The notes below the pieces were generated by a model. That model did not search any database, was not told where the DNA came from, and saw nothing but the letters and a program-made list of their open reading frames with translations. Shown piece by piece: positions 38,693-51,319 of a stretch of DNA of 64,000 nucleotides. Positions within the stretch are counted from its first letter, which is position 1. The number at the start of each line of letters is the position of its first letter. The position numbers and the translations under genes are program-made. Source of the stretch: Lagopus muta (lineage: Eukaryota > Chordata > Aves > Galliformes > Phasianidae); NCBI RefSeq assembly GCF_023343835.1, contig NC_064433.1, positions 181,677,777-181,741,776 on the forward strand. The letters run 5' to 3'.

Positions 38693-41600
38693 CATCTATT
38701 GGTATTTATTATGTATATACCATGAACACATGTACACTCCTGCATATGTGTTTGACAATGAAATTATAATTATATTAAAATTATAAGGCAAAATGAGTTA
38801 CTCATTTTTCATAATCAGTTAATTCAAGATTTTCATATTAACTTGCATGGTTTAAAAATATAAAAAAATATCTTCTGTAGATAACCACAGATTATGCAAT
38901 CAGAGATGGTGACCCAAGATCCTGCAGTCTAGGAGGAACTGTGTTTATAGTTGAGACAATTATGTACAAGGCCTGGCAGCCTAGTCCAAAGCCTCTGGTG
39001 TTTACTCTCATGTGAAAGGGATTTTGTCTGATATAAAAGATATTAATATATTAAAAATATGGACCAATATACTAAACTGTGAGCCTTCCTGGAAGTGAAG
39101 TTATGAAACTAGAAAGAAGTAACCGAATTGCCCAGTTTTCAAATGTAGATATTCTATACTTTCTGTTGGTAGCATTTCAAATTACCTCAGGTATATTAAA
39201 ATCATAGGGGATCATCTGAGGTATTTAGTTTCTGTATGTCTCTATAGAAACTTTAGCTGAAATATAAACAGACTCTAAAATCTTCCAGACTTAAGCACAC
39301 AGCTTCCAAAGTCACTAGGTAGCTTAACTGTGAATCAGCAACAGCTTTTCTGGGGCAATTTGAACTTATCTATGTTTAGAACATTTGGGACCACTAAAAA
39401 TTTGATTTGTTATGGAATGAACCAAACATAAACTTAATTTGAGAACACCCTTGGTAGTTTGAAAAATATTCTTCATTATCTTATAACCAGAAACATAACG
39501 TTTCAAAATGAAAATGTCAGTCATCAGACCTAGGAAGTTGTCTTACTATTTAAATAAGCTGCAAACCCAATGCAAAACACATCAAGACTTGTATCAATCC
39601 TTTATAAGCGCTAGTGAGAGCTGAATGCCAAACAGCTTCCCATGAGGCATGTTATGCTAATCACGATGGCAATCAGTTATTTGTCATTCTTGCAGACATG
39701 TATTTTCCATTTACGCTAACAGGGCGGTTGATTGGATTTTGTTCATTAAATGGGCAGAGTCAGAGCTGGTCTTATAAACTGCTGCTCAAGTTAATTAGTG
39801 AGTGTGTGTATACTCAGAATCAGAAAACAAAGTTTTACATTTATAACCTACCTCAATCAGGCGTCTTTTCTACGTTACGCCAAAAATCATTCCACTCAGT
39901 GTATTCAGCATAAAAGAAAGTAAAAATGCTGCATTTTCATTTTCCCCATTCTGTGACAGTCTCAGTGAATGTGATATTCTTACTTATAAAAGACTTTCTA
40001 TGAGCTATTTAATTTCGCTTCTACTGTTTTACTAAAACTCTCCTATGCACTGTGTCTAACTTAAAAGAGGGTGCAAGGACAGCAAGATCTATAGCGGAGT
40101 TTTGTCTTTATTAACAGTCTTTATTTGATTAGATATTAGCAGGTAACAAAAATGGCCAACAGCCTTTACCATAAGATTAGAATCTTGTCGAAAAATTAGC
40201 AGTAAGGATTCAAAAGTGGTGGAAATACAGGAGTTTGATTCCAGAGATCCAGCTTCTGCTCCTACATTTTAGATATGTGATTTTAGATATGTGTGGAGAG
40301 GTGGTTTTATTATCCTGAATACCTTCACAGTTTCCTCCTGCGTACTTGTGAGTGTCCCTTTGCAAAACATAATCAAATGTGTTTTTTAGTTCCATCTACA
40401 ATAAATGATTTACAGAAGGATATCACAGATCTCACACACCTTTCCTTTCTCACTTGTGTTACCTGTCTGAGAGTAGATTTGATTGCTCTGGTTCTGGGAA
40501 TAGGGGATATTGTGAAGCAGCATCTTTTCAATAATAGAACTTTCTATGTCGAATAATTCAATATTTATTGGACAGATAATGTAGACTAACTCTGAATTTA
40601 AAGCACTTGGGTTCTTCCATTTCCAAAGAGGAGGTTTGATGGTCTTTCACAGAATCTGCGTGCTTTGTCCATTGCACAGGAGAAAAACAGGAGAGAGTTG
40701 AAGTGCAGTATCTTTTTTTCTATTGCCCACTTGTCTCCTAACTCAGGAGTCATTCCTTTTAACTTCTCCCCAGGAGGAAGATTTTCCAGGTGATCACCTT
40801 GACCATTTTGCTGCCTTCACAATCTCTAAGTTCATTATGTCCTCCTCCTTATGTCTTCTTATCGTATCAGTAACATGATAAAACTGAAACTTCATTGTGC
40901 AGAATTTTTTCTCTCTCATTCTTGATAAACTTAATGATAATACACAATATTTACTGCTATATTGTGAATCACAAGTTTCAAATTCCATTTGAAATAGTTA
41001 TAAGTCCCCTTTCCTGAGGAGAGCATTCCATGCTCAACAGGAGATAAGCACAGTTTAGATTTTCTTCTTCTCACATTTATTGACATTGAAATATACTTTC
41101 TGTCTTTTTCCTTCCTTATTCCATTCTGCCACTCTTCAACATTACATACCATTTCATTACCTATGTGGTTTAAGTATCATAATTTTGAGATTTAGGTGTC
41201 CAAGGAGATACAAGATGATGACAACATCAACCACAAAGTGCACAGAAGCTTGTTGCTCTCTTTTAATTAAATGCTTGGCATTTCTCTTTTACAGCTTTTT
41301 ACTATGACCTTCATGAAAAGTTGCTGTGGCACATCCTGCACTACTGACATTTTAAAAACAAATGTACATGTATATATATGAGAGAATCCAACCTCCCATA
41401 TCATGTTGGTGGAGAAGTGCATGTGGGTCACAGTTTGATTTTGGATTTGGCTTGTTTGTTGGTCTATATAAGAAACCTTGCTGGCTTTTGGTACTTTATT
41501 GTCCTGTATTTTCCATAATTTTCTTGACCTTTTAAAGATGTTTATGGTGTCTTAACACTGCATACTTTGGCTAGAAGTAAGAAAGGATTTGCAGCCATTT

Positions 41601-44600
41601 AAGAACAGAACTGTCTTGTGAACTCACTGTAGTAAATAAAGTTAAATTATTTCCTGAAGGAGGGAAGGGTTGTAGGTGTAGGTATCCCCTGCATACTTGT
41701 CAGTATGCTGTCACACCAGTTATTAAGGTGCTGTAGATCTCTTGTTCTAAAGGACTTTCAGAATCATTGTTCTCATTAAATGAGTAGTCTAGTTGAGTTT
41801 TTGGCTAATCTAGTGCAGTCGTGCTCAAATGGAGGAAGATATTTCCACTCTTGCATGTTTGGAGGGGAAGGGATAACTTGTTGGAAGGCAGTCACTGCTA
41901 GGTCAAGATGCTGGGTGAACTCCAGGCTAACCTCAGGGGTAATTATGGCTGCCTTTTTTTTTTTCCCTGTCCCATATACATATGTACACTTTTGCACTTT
42001 TTCAAAGATGGGGCAGAGGAAGAAAGAAGCTGCCTATGGCCCAACAGGACAGGATGAAGTGTTTCTTTAACATCTCTGTAGTTGAGCAGGAGAAACACTC
42101 AATGTACCTTGGATGATTTTGGGCAGGATAAAAAAGCAGTGATTAATTTGCACCTCAGCTCCCTTTAAAATTTTTGGATCATTGGTGGATCTCTCTCCTT
42201 TTTAGAAGCTTGAACAATTTGTGTTTGCCTTCCTCAAGTTACAAAAGAGCAAATATAAGTCTTATACTCTCACTAATCCATCTGACTGCCCATGTATCAT
42301 AATCTAATGGCCGTAAGATTGTGGGCATTCAAGTTCTTTTTTCTACCTGAAGCACATGGTAAACTTTATTATGTGAGCGTATGTATAAAAATGTATAACC
42401 ACATAGAAAGACTCTTCAAAATAATTATAGATTTGGGTGTGTATATTGCACAAAAATAAGGGATTGAGTTATATAAAAATAAATAATTGATTTCAGTGTT
42501 GATTTCTGCACAGAGAAAGTTCTGAAGGAGTATCAGAGAGAATACCCTGTTTGATTACACAGTCTTAAAAAGTAACTTTTGTAGAAGATATGTGGGTGTA
42601 AAATAAAATTATTATTTCTAAAAATTTGGCCCAAATATGCTACAAATACTTTCAGTTTCTTTTTATTTGCTCTTTCTTTTACTGAAAGAAAATTGCATCA
42701 ATTTCCTATCTTATTTTCTCCATGAAAATCAAAATATGCAGAATATATTCACTTTTTATTAACACGTATATTGCATGAATTTATTATTCCTTTTGTTAGT
42801 TTGCATCTTGTATCTTTTAGGAAGAAACACATGTTATTATTTTATAATTCTTAGAAACAATGAGTGACATAAAATTGGAGAGGAGAAAAATTAATGTTTT
42901 TCTGTGGCCAGACATATATCTTTCTCACTGTCATTAGTAAAAGATAAATCAACAGGCATCATAGTTTTCTTTATGAGTATTTTCTGATACTAGGTAGGTT
43001 TATTATGTGAGCTGGGCTGCTTAGTTAATAATCTAACAATGGAAAAGGACTGCAAGATGGAGGAATGGCTGCACATCTACACATCTGTGCCAGTTTGCTC
43101 AAGCAACTGACAACTCCGTTAAGCAAATATTGAAATTGCTCATATATAATTTCTTACTGAGTTTTCTCCTTGGCTTGTGAATCTTTAGTACACGCATACT
43201 TTCATAATCTTATTTGAAGTATCAAAAAAAGAGTACCATAATAAAGATAAAGTGAATGGTCAGGTCTATATTTACTAGAATGGAGAAAAAAGTCTTAGAG
43301 CCTTAGCTTCATGGCATGTATTATCAGAAGCAGTCTGTGGGTAGACATGCTAAGGGAGGCTCTTTGTAATATCCTAAAGCCATCTAACTTACTGTAATGA
43401 AGTGCTGCTCATTTTGTTCTGACACCGTTTTACTTCAAAACATAAGAAGAAAGTAAGAAGAAAAGTGTCTTAACTTCAGAGGAACTGGGATAATTGCCAT
43501 AAAAAGGCAAGAATGGATTGTGGTCTAATAGAAGTTCTGATAGATATGGATTTCCTATATGCACAGTTCTGCATGTCAGCAAAAACAGGTCATTACACTT
43601 TTCCGTGACATTCCTAACTAATTTAATGGAAGTCCTGATATAATATTCTATTTAAGCCATACCCATTTTGAAATCGAAGTCTCAGTTCTAATGGTGGCTA
43701 TGGCAATCTATTTTTATTTTTAGAATGATCCTTTTGACTTCTTAGTATTTTGCAATGTCACTTACCCTGTAAACATGCATTTCATAAAGAAGTGATTGGG
43801 GATTATTAAAATGTCAAATGAAAATATCAAAAAGGAAAATATTTGCTGTAATTGAGTCATCCGCTATTACATTTTTCCCCAAAAAGGTTAAGTGTCTTTT
43901 TGAAATCATCTTTTTTCTTGTGATTTTTTTACACAAATTGTTTCAAGTATAAGACAAAGAAACAATACTTTTCAATAGAACTTGAAACTATCATGTTGTC
44001 CTTTTGTACCTACATGGCTGTGGGATGTTTACGACACCTGAAAGAACATTACACATTCCAGAAAAATCCTAGAAAGTACTTCGCTACGATGAATTGTCCT
44101 TGGTGGCTTTCTTATAAAGCTCTTTCAAGATATTTTAATATTGCAAAGAGCTTTTATCTCGGGGGTTAATTTGCAGTCTTATTTAGAAGTGTTTATTACT
44201 TATAGTTTCATGTTAAAAGATCCAGCTTACTTGTGGCTTTCAGTTATTCAGTTATGAAAGTAATAACTGCCCAGGAAAACCAACAGAGATCAGAAATCAG
44301 AAAGATGCAAAAATTATTTGAACTTCCACAGTCAGTATTCCAGATTCATTGTTTTCTTTTTGAAAATCATGTAAATAGAAGATTGTTGCTGTTGGAATCC
44401 AGAAATGTCTGTGTCACTCTGTTCTCTACCAACATAGTTCAGGAGCTGACAGAAGATAGATAAAAGTCAATAAAAAGAGAATTATTTATTAAAAAGATCT
44501 AATGTTACAAGAACAGTACACAGGAACTATTATATTACTGTGTCTTCCACATTATATACCATTATATATAGTATATATACAGGTTGTATACAGTATATCT

Positions 44601-45536
44601 AACATTTTTATATGGGCCATGATGGTAGCTTTCTTTTTCACTGCAAAACAAATTTTCTTAATAGTTGTTCTTTTCCAGACAGATATTGTGGCATTATACA
44701 AAAATACAGTCTCCTCAATGATGCTAGACTGCACTATTACAAACTTTTACATGAAAAAGGAAAGATTTCTTCAATGCAACTAAAAGATACGTCATGATAA
44801 GGAAACATCCTACTACAGAGTCACGTGTAATATGTAGGTACTGAAACATTTAAAACGTATTTTGCATCTAAATATATTAATAAACTTATTTTGTTCATGT
44901 TGAATATAAAATATATCCCTTTTTGTCCCTGCATTACAAATGCATTACCTGATGGTATGTCAGTGTTTCTATCTGCATTTTGTACTAGAGATTGAGATAT
45001 AGCTAGATGCAGCTCTATCTCCTCATAGGACTTCCAATCTTCTTATAAAGCACAGCCATTTATTGTATTCAGAAAATTAACTAAACTGTCACCAGGAGTG
45101 ACTCTCACCTTTTCGAATACTCTGAAACATACTGCATTGGCAAGCATCTGTATAAAAAATAGACGAAATTATGCTTAGCAAATTTATAAAATAGCCGTTT
45201 TATTTTTTGGTTCATCACTTCATTCTTGTTCATTTTAACCTTTTGAAGAATGATAGGTTGCTAGAGCAAGCTCTCTGCTCAGTAGCAATGCTACAGCTTT
45301 GCAAACCACAACAGGTAGTTATTTCCTTTGAGTTTGTTCTTCAGTGCATTTCACCTTCCTGACTTTCACTTCATAGGTTTTCCTACAAACAGGGGTGGAT
45401 ACAAGTAGGTCTCCTGTTTGTACCTATACAGCATTCTGGGCTCAGCTTGTCATCCTGCCCTTGTTTACCTAGTTTTAACTAAGTGCATTTGAAGCTTACA
45501 TCTTCAGATTATTTTTTTTTTAATATTTGTGGGTGT
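38693..45536. other. Long repeat-poor intergenic sequence
   Basis: Nearly 7 kb without a recognisable transposon, unusual for the downstream part of this window. Open frames up to 99 codons occur without protein features. The 39.6-39.9 kb part is a candidate conserved element. Confidence 0.55.
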
Positions 45537-45770
45537 CATAGAGTGACAGAATCATAGAATATCCCAAGTTGGAAAGGACTCACCAGAACCTTCAAATCCA
45601 ACTCATGACTTCACACAGAGCCACCTGAAAACTAAGCCATATTTTAAGAGCATTTCTGAGTAGTTTTGGAACTCTGGCAGCCTCAACACCACGACCACTG
45701 CTCTGGGAAGCCTGTTCCACCCTCTCTATGAAGAACCTTCTCCTAATATCCAATTTCCACCAACAAATAA
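45537..45770 (-). mobile_element. CR1 3' fragment
   Basis: The sequence tcatagagtgacagaatcatagaatatcccaagttggaaaggactca, then acttcacacagagccacctgaaa and ctgctctgggaagcctgttccaccctct, matches the subfamily of the fragment at 6,665. It ends near atccaatttccacc. It lies about 1.7 kb downstream of the CNTN4 stop, so it is probably outside the transcript. Confidence 0.88.
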
Positions 45771-47243
45771 AGTACTAACGAATCAAGTTGAATAGTCTCT
45801 GAAAAATTCCAGTGTTAAATATTCAAAAGGAATGTAGTCATCTGTCAGATTTTTAGCTAGCAAGCATTGCACTTCCTTCGTTACTATTTTAAAGATACTA
45901 AGAATGGGCATCTTTGGAGTATATATTCCAAGTATTACTTTGCTAGTGAGCTGGCAAAATAATAGCATTTTTGTCACAGAACCTATGAACCGAAACAGCT
46001 TTGTATCAAAATTTTTAGAAGGATGGGCAGTTGGAAGAACTATGCTAGTAAGACTTGCCTCTTAAATACTTTCAATTTTTTCCCAGATGTATTCATTCTT
46101 GTCACAATAGATAGACATTCATGGTAAAAATCCATCCCTCATAACATCACGTGTACCTTAACTGAACAAACAAGCACATCATATACAATGGGGATCATTT
46201 TGATTCAGGTGCCAATGTATGGAAATGCCTTCACATGTAGAAAAATTGTCCAAATTTTGTATTGAGTGAAAAAAGCTTTTGGACAGCAAAAGCAGGTATT
46301 AGAACTGATAGCACACAATTCCTATCAGAATAATTTTATCTGTAGAGCTATAGAAACAGTTCTAGGTAACAAAATAATTGTAATAATGCTCACTGATAAT
46401 TATACAAAAATTTTTTTCAAACACTATTCTCCAAGATTTGTCCTGCTACAGTATGTATGTGTGAATGACTACATTCCAAAATATTAATGCTCTCTCTGTT
46501 ATATGCCTTTATATATGCATTAACTGGATTACCAAATATATGAAGTATACAATGTTATCTAAAAAAATGGGCCCAGAATTAAAACAAAGAAGGAAATGGT
46601 TGGAAAAAGTAGCTTTGACTTCTTGGATTGCTTTATTTGCTCACGTAGCAGCCTAGTGTAAGTTTGAATGCTCAGTGGAGTTTTCATTGCCATATGCATT
46701 AGGAATTTTTTTTTTTAATTTCCTCTTGAAAATAAATGCTTGATTGCTTTGACATTAAATCATGCAGTATTTGATGAAAAACAATGGCACTTGTTTCCTT
46801 TAAAGTTTATATTCAATTATTTTCAGTTTACCTCAAAATAAAACAAATGGCCTATTTTCAACTCCACTTTGCCACTTTTTGAATGTTCTGTCTAGTATTG
46901 TATTGACTATATATATATATTTCTATTTTAATGTGTATTTATGCATTTTAAGAACAAACTCTTGGTATTTTTGCAAAGCATACATATGTCAATTATATTT
47001 TTCTCTCTCTCTTGTCAGTAAGAACAGCCAACCATGTGGAATGCAAGAAGTGTTAGATGAACTTGTATCAAACTTTGTTCTCTAGTTAAAGAATGTTGTT
47101 TGTTTTTTTTTTCTGAACCAAACAGATGTACTGTACTAGACACCACTGTTTAAACACCTAATGATACATAACTGGGGTCACCAAAATTGAACATATTATA
47201 AAAGTAAAGTACATTTGACAGAAATTACGTTTGCTTACAAAAG
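45771..47243. other. Region downstream of CNTN4, possible extended 3' UTR
   Basis: It holds a second minus-strand AATAAA at 46632-46637 and a (TA)n run at about 46907-46920. Whether it is transcribed as CNTN4 3' UTR cannot be decided from sequence alone. Confidence 0.4.
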
Positions 47244-47500
47244 TTTATTACATACAATCTGCATATTTTTGGGCCAAGAAATGTCCCCTTTCCCAGAAGA
47301 CTTTTACAAAAACTTAAGAGAAAAAAACCTGATGAATTTTTGACTGTGTTTCCAACACTCCTCTAAGTGCACCACAGGTATTTCTATGGGTCTTTAAGCA
47401 TTAGCTTGGGTTTCCTCTTGCTCCACAGACATAAAACTCCATCCCTTGTTGTTATCAAGCTAAAGCAAATAAATAACAACAACAACAAAGTCCGCAGTCT
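47244..47500 (-). other. CNTN4: CNTN4 3' UTR, minimal extent to the first AATAAA
   Basis: Sequence just after the CNTN4 stop on the minus strand is untranslated. A canonical AATAAA (tttatt on the plus strand, 47244-47249) lies about 250 nt after the stop. A second AATAAA lies at 46632-46637. Mammalian CNTN4 transcripts have longer 3' UTRs, so the true end may be the second site or further down. A short (CAA)n run sits at 47475-47488. No strong GU-rich element is obvious after the first signal. Confidence 0.45.
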
Positions 47501-47604
47501 TCACCATGAACTTGAAGGAACCATGAGTACCAAAAGCAATGTTACAGAGGATGAGGAAGTAGAGAACATATGTAAGGTGGACTGAGCACTTGTTACTTTA
47601 CCTC
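47501..47604 (-). CDS. CNTN4: CNTN4 terminal coding exon: GPI-anchor signal and stop
   Basis: The final coding exon holds 104 nt of coding sequence including a TGA stop. It enters in phase 1, completing the Gly codon left by the exon at 49011-49179. Its 34 residues start [12 protein letters not shown], pass through a Ser/Thr stretch (STSSSS) and end in a hydrophobic tail VTLLLVLM followed by VPSSSW. This is the classic layout of a GPI-attachment signal: small residues near the cleavage site, a short spacer, then a hydrophobic C terminus with no cytoplasmic tail. It aligns without gaps to the mammalian CNTN4 C terminus, which ends STSW. The acceptor is a long pyrimidine tract, ttactttcctttccatttcag|GAGG. 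The protein is expected to be cleaved in the ER and anchored on the outer face of the neuronal plasma membrane. Confidence 0.95.
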
Positions 47605-49010
47605 CTGAAATGGAAAGGAAAGTAATTAAAGAAGCATCATCGTAAACAAATCTCAGTACATTTAGACACTAAATTTTACTCAAAATTTGTATAGTTTAAT
47701 ACTGAACAAAAATCTAACTTTTGGGCAGAGTAAATCCAAATTAGGTTCCCTAGACAGACATAAGGAAATGAGGTATAATGATGATATCTATAGAAACTCA
47801 CATGCTGAATTCTCACATTCACTCTGTAAATTAATAGAAAATTCAAAGAGAACAAGTAAGTTTCATGCCTTAATCTTCATAAAGAATTAGGCTGCAGAAG
47901 GTGCCCTGCAAACATTCTTCTTGGAAGAAAGAATGAAAGCTTATGATTGATACTGATGTTTGTTTTGGTCTTTTGACCTGTAGGCCAGTGATGTTTTTAG
48001 ATAGCAGAGTCTCTTAATTACAGCTGAAATTTTAAGTACTGATTGAAGTTTTAAGCTTAGACTCTTCATAGCACTAAGGACTAAAAAACAATGCTTAAGA
48101 GAACTGAAGTAAGCGTTAATAGAAAGTTAGAATTAAGATGCCATATTCTCTTAGGCAAAAGACAATTTGTTTATTTATTTTCTTCCCACTAGTCTGCACA
48201 TTTTTTCTTAAGTTTTTAATACAGTGATACTTCAAATTCTTTAACATATTACTTCAACTGAAGAAAAAGAAGTTAGTCGTCATCAGTTACATAATGATAA
48301 TTACGCTAATACTGTTACTATTATGACTTAATAAGTCATATCTAATCAAGAGAATCAGTTGAACTCACAGAGAAGCACAACTTATTTTCTAGCATGGACA
48401 CACACAGAGGATTCCGGTACCTAAGTGAAAAAACTTGAAGGTATTTTGGCTGTGTTAGATGTTATCCCTCCTTCCGGTGCATAATGGTGTATTCTGTGTA
48501 TCCTCTAAGTCCTGTATCATATCTACAAGCTCTGAGTAAAAGTTTGAGATACCTTAAAACATCTTGTTGCCTTTATATGCCAAATTGTGTAAAAATATTT
48601 AAATTCTGGCTCTCTGATGAATTGCTCTCCAGGCTTAACTACTTGTCTGTATGGATTATGTCTCCGGTAACTGTACTGGAATTTGAGACACCTATCACCC
48701 ATGTAGACATCCATAACTCAATTAGTTTTTTAGATGTAACCTTAAAAAGGCACAGATTTCTTGCATATTCTATGTTTGTTCATCAGCCCCACACGAATGC
48801 CTGAGATACTCATGAGAATCTCAAATGGTGTTAGATGACCACGTTGTGGCACAGAAAATTAATATTGCTATCAGTGATTTTATCTAACTGCTAGGGAACT
48901 GTGAGAACAATTTTTATCATGTAGAGAGTAATGCAGGTTTGTTTGCTTTTTAATGAACTTTGCTATAATTGTCATATCTGCCACTCTTCCAAATGTAAAT
49001 GTAGCCTTAC
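47605..49010 (-). other. CNTN4: CNTN4 last intron
   Basis: A 1,406-nt phase-1 intron with a GT donor (plus-strand ac at 49009-49010) and a CAG acceptor. It is AT-rich and I see no transposon or other gene in it. A 106-codon plus-strand open frame at 48484-48804 has no recognisable protein features and is treated as chance. Confidence 0.85.
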
Positions 49011-49179
49011 CTGCATAAGATGGAACTCTAATCTGGGGACTAGCAGTCCCATCGCCTCCTTCACTGACTGCACAGACCTCAATAATGTAGACACCAACAT
49101 CAGGAAGAATTACCACTGCGGAAGTTTTCTGTGTTTCTATAACTTGACTGTTGCTTTGGCCTTCTTGCCTAAGTAACAC
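49011..49179 (-). CDS. CNTN4: CNTN4 coding exon: second half of fibronectin III domain 4
   Basis: This 169-nt exon finishes FN3 domain 4. The reading starts [17 protein letters not shown], continues through DVGVYIIEV and SEGGDGTAS, and ends QIRVPSYAG. The acceptor is ggccgtag|GTGTT, with a modest pyrimidine tract, and the donor is GCAG|gtaagg, a strong consensus. It enters in phase 0 and leaves in phase 1. Compared with the mammalian protein as I recall it, the F-strand segment EVRAYSEGG is here EVCAVSEGG. That introduces a cysteine and replaces an aromatic residue that is usual at this place in the fold. The frame stays open and the rest is close to human, so this looks like a diverged functional exon and not a pseudogene. 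Confidence 0.95.
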
Positions 49180-50551
49180 CTACGGCCAATAAAGCAGATA
49201 ATGGTCATGGAGATCATTCAAGTTATATATCAGACATTCTGTGCATACGATACAGTCACTGAAATGTTAGGTCCTTCATGATTTTGTTAAGGAAAGCAGT
49301 TATCTTCTTTTACATCTACCGTCTTTGCTCCCTCTCCTCCCACACAATATGGCTTCCAAACAGTAACAGGCAAGTATATTAGTGATTAATGAATGAGAAA
49401 AGATTTTGAATAGGATCTAAAGCAAGGATATAGGACTTGCTGCCTTCTACTGTTAGGTGTTACGCAATATTTTTCCAGTTGACAAACTTTCTTTAAGATG
49501 CCTTTTGGGTTTCATTTGATTAAATTCTCATTCCCAAATTCATATAGATATTCACAATTTTGATGAAAGAATTTAGTTTCAAATGTAAGAAATTCCCTAA
49601 ATAAAGTCCTTACTGTCTACCTTAGCTGGCTAAGTCAACTCCAAATAGCTCAGATTTACCCCTGTGTCTCCTTTGAAACTCAATACATGCTTATGTGAAG
49701 TGGGAGAAATGTACTTAGCTGCCTTTTTGGTATTTCAGCATAAGGGTTTTTGTTTCCAGAAAAAAAAAGGTCTAAGGAAATGTAAAAAAGCATCCACTCA
49801 GAGTTTTTCAGGATCTCAGCAGTACTGATAAAGGTTAAATAATTTTCTGGCTTACTGAATCAATTTACATTTTCATGGTGACATTTCTTCTTGTTTCTAA
49901 TGAGATACCAGATTGTAGTCTAGTGAAATGGTTATACGTATGCTTCAGGTTACCCACAAAAACCTCACTAAGAACATAGATTCCTTTTCTTTTAAATTTA
50001 AAATTTTAATGAATTCCATCACTTTTTATAATTTGTCAAATAAGTATTAGTTGGTATTTTGCTGTTTCGAACTCCATGATTTTAAATGCCAGATGACTGT
50101 TGAACATCAACAGCATAATAATTAAAAACAAACATTAAACATAAAAAAAAATTCCTTCATAAAAATATTAATTTCATTGTAAGATGTCTGACTCTTCTGC
50201 ACCTCATTAGCTCCTACTGTTGTTAAACACACAGTTAAATTGAAGTGTTCATAGGAAAGTAATCTTACTGGTAGATTTCTTACTTACTCAGCCAGCTTAC
50301 TTTCTCAGCCAGATATGATGAATTGATACACTCAGAGCTTACTTAGTTTATAATCTCAGTTTGAAAGTCGTAACACAGAAAATATTGGGACATTTAGCAC
50401 TTTTCAATTTCATTTATTCTTTTTATAGTGAAAACTGATTTCAGATAATCTGTATAGTATACAGAAAACTGCCAAGAGAAAAAAAGAATATAGGGAATAG
50501 GAGTTATTGTTTAGAAGAGAGGAAAGTTTGTGAAGGAGGGGAGGCACTGAC
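49180..50551 (-). other. CNTN4: CNTN4 intron within FN3 domain 4
   Basis: A 1,372-nt phase-0 intron bounded by AAG|gtcagt and ggccgtag|GTG. Contents are AT-rich single-copy-looking sequence; no mobile element is recognised. Confidence 0.85.
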
Positions 50552-50664
50552 CTTGTATCCCATTACCTCAGATTCATTAGCTAGAGGTCTGACTGGTTCC
50601 CATCCAAGGGACACATGAGAACCATCCTGTATCCACATAACATTACTTGGTGCTTGGCTGGGAG
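50552..50664 (-). CDS. CNTN4: CNTN4 coding exon: first half of fibronectin III domain 4
   Basis: This 113-nt exon opens FN3 domain 4. With one base from the previous exon it gives exactly 38 codons, reading PPSQAPSN, then VSLGWEPV (core Trp) and LANESEV, and ending GYK. ANES is a potential N-glycosylation site shared with mammalian CNTN4. The acceptor is tttcttcttctcag|CTCCC and the donor AAG|gtcagt. It enters in phase 1 and leaves in phase 0. The stretch between PSN and VSLGW differs from the human protein at several positions (VMWIQDGSH here), so this exon is less conserved than those of FN3 domain 3. It has no internal start and is too short to appear as a long open frame; it was found by reading between the two flanking exons. 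Confidence 0.94.
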
Positions 50665-51132
50665 CTGAGAAGAAGAAATAAAAACATATATATAAATATA
50701 TTTTTAGAAAGTTGCTTTAAAATCAAATCAAAATTATGTCAGTCTTTTACTATATTTACAACTATAAGTGCTAACAGGCTTCTAGCTGGAGTTTTGCTAT
50801 TATTTTTTTCCTCCATACTCCATTATATTTTTTTCCAGAATTATCATTTAATAGATTGTGGTGGATTGTCTCAACCTAACCCATAGATTCTTCAGAACTT
50901 ACAACTTGGAACTGTTTTATCTCTGTCAAAAATACACTGTATATTAGGAAGATTATCTTTGTTATGAATGTAAAGACATATGAATTCACATCTCTGTATA
51001 GAAGTAAAGACACAGAGCTATAAGTGATTCCTGATTATTATATAATATATATGTATTTTATTATATATGAAGAGGGCAGAGTTTGCTTTCTGACTGCTTC
51101 TTTCTTTGGGCAAAGTTACTGAGATCACTTAC
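50665..51132 (-). other. CNTN4: CNTN4 intron between FN3 domains 3 and 4
   Basis: A 468-nt phase-1 intron, the shortest seen here. A phase-1 intron at a domain boundary is usual for FN3 modules. An AT-only stretch lies near 51038-51070. Confidence 0.9.
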
Positions 51133-51319
51133 GGGACTTCTTGGTTGCTACACGCACAGCGGCGCTAGGTGGTCCATACCCTGCAGCATTGTATGCCCGC
51201 ACAGTTAGGTGATATAATGTATTTCCTTCTAATCCTGTCAGAAGGAGAGATGACTCATTTCCTGCAGTTTTCACCTTTTCTGCTGCTTCTTCCTGTTCCA
51301 TGTCTTTCCAGTAACCAAT
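51133..51319 (-). CDS. CNTN4: CNTN4 coding exon: second half of fibronectin III domain 3
   Basis: This 187-nt exon completes FN3 domain 3 of contactin-4. The reading shows [35 protein letters not shown] and GYGPPS. The YxLxVRAYNxxG pattern is the F strand of an FN3 fold, and NES is a potential N-glycosylation site. The acceptor is gttcgcag|ATTGG and the donor TCCC|gtaagt. It enters in phase 0 and leaves in phase 1, with the last C starting a Pro codon finished in the next exon. The 9,250-nt intron before it is the longest in the window and the 468-nt intron after it the shortest. The run ending VATKKS is the linker to FN3 domain 4. An in-frame Met in the flanking intron makes a longer open frame, but the splice acceptor decides the true edge. 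Confidence 0.96.

Noticed and set aside
48880..49010. Continuation of the CNTN4 frame past QIRVPSYAG
   Set aside because: A strong GT donor ends the exon at 49011, and the true C terminus is found in phase at 47604-47501.
48931..49176. 81-codon plus-strand frame
   Set aside because: Antisense to the CNTN4 exon at 49011-49179.
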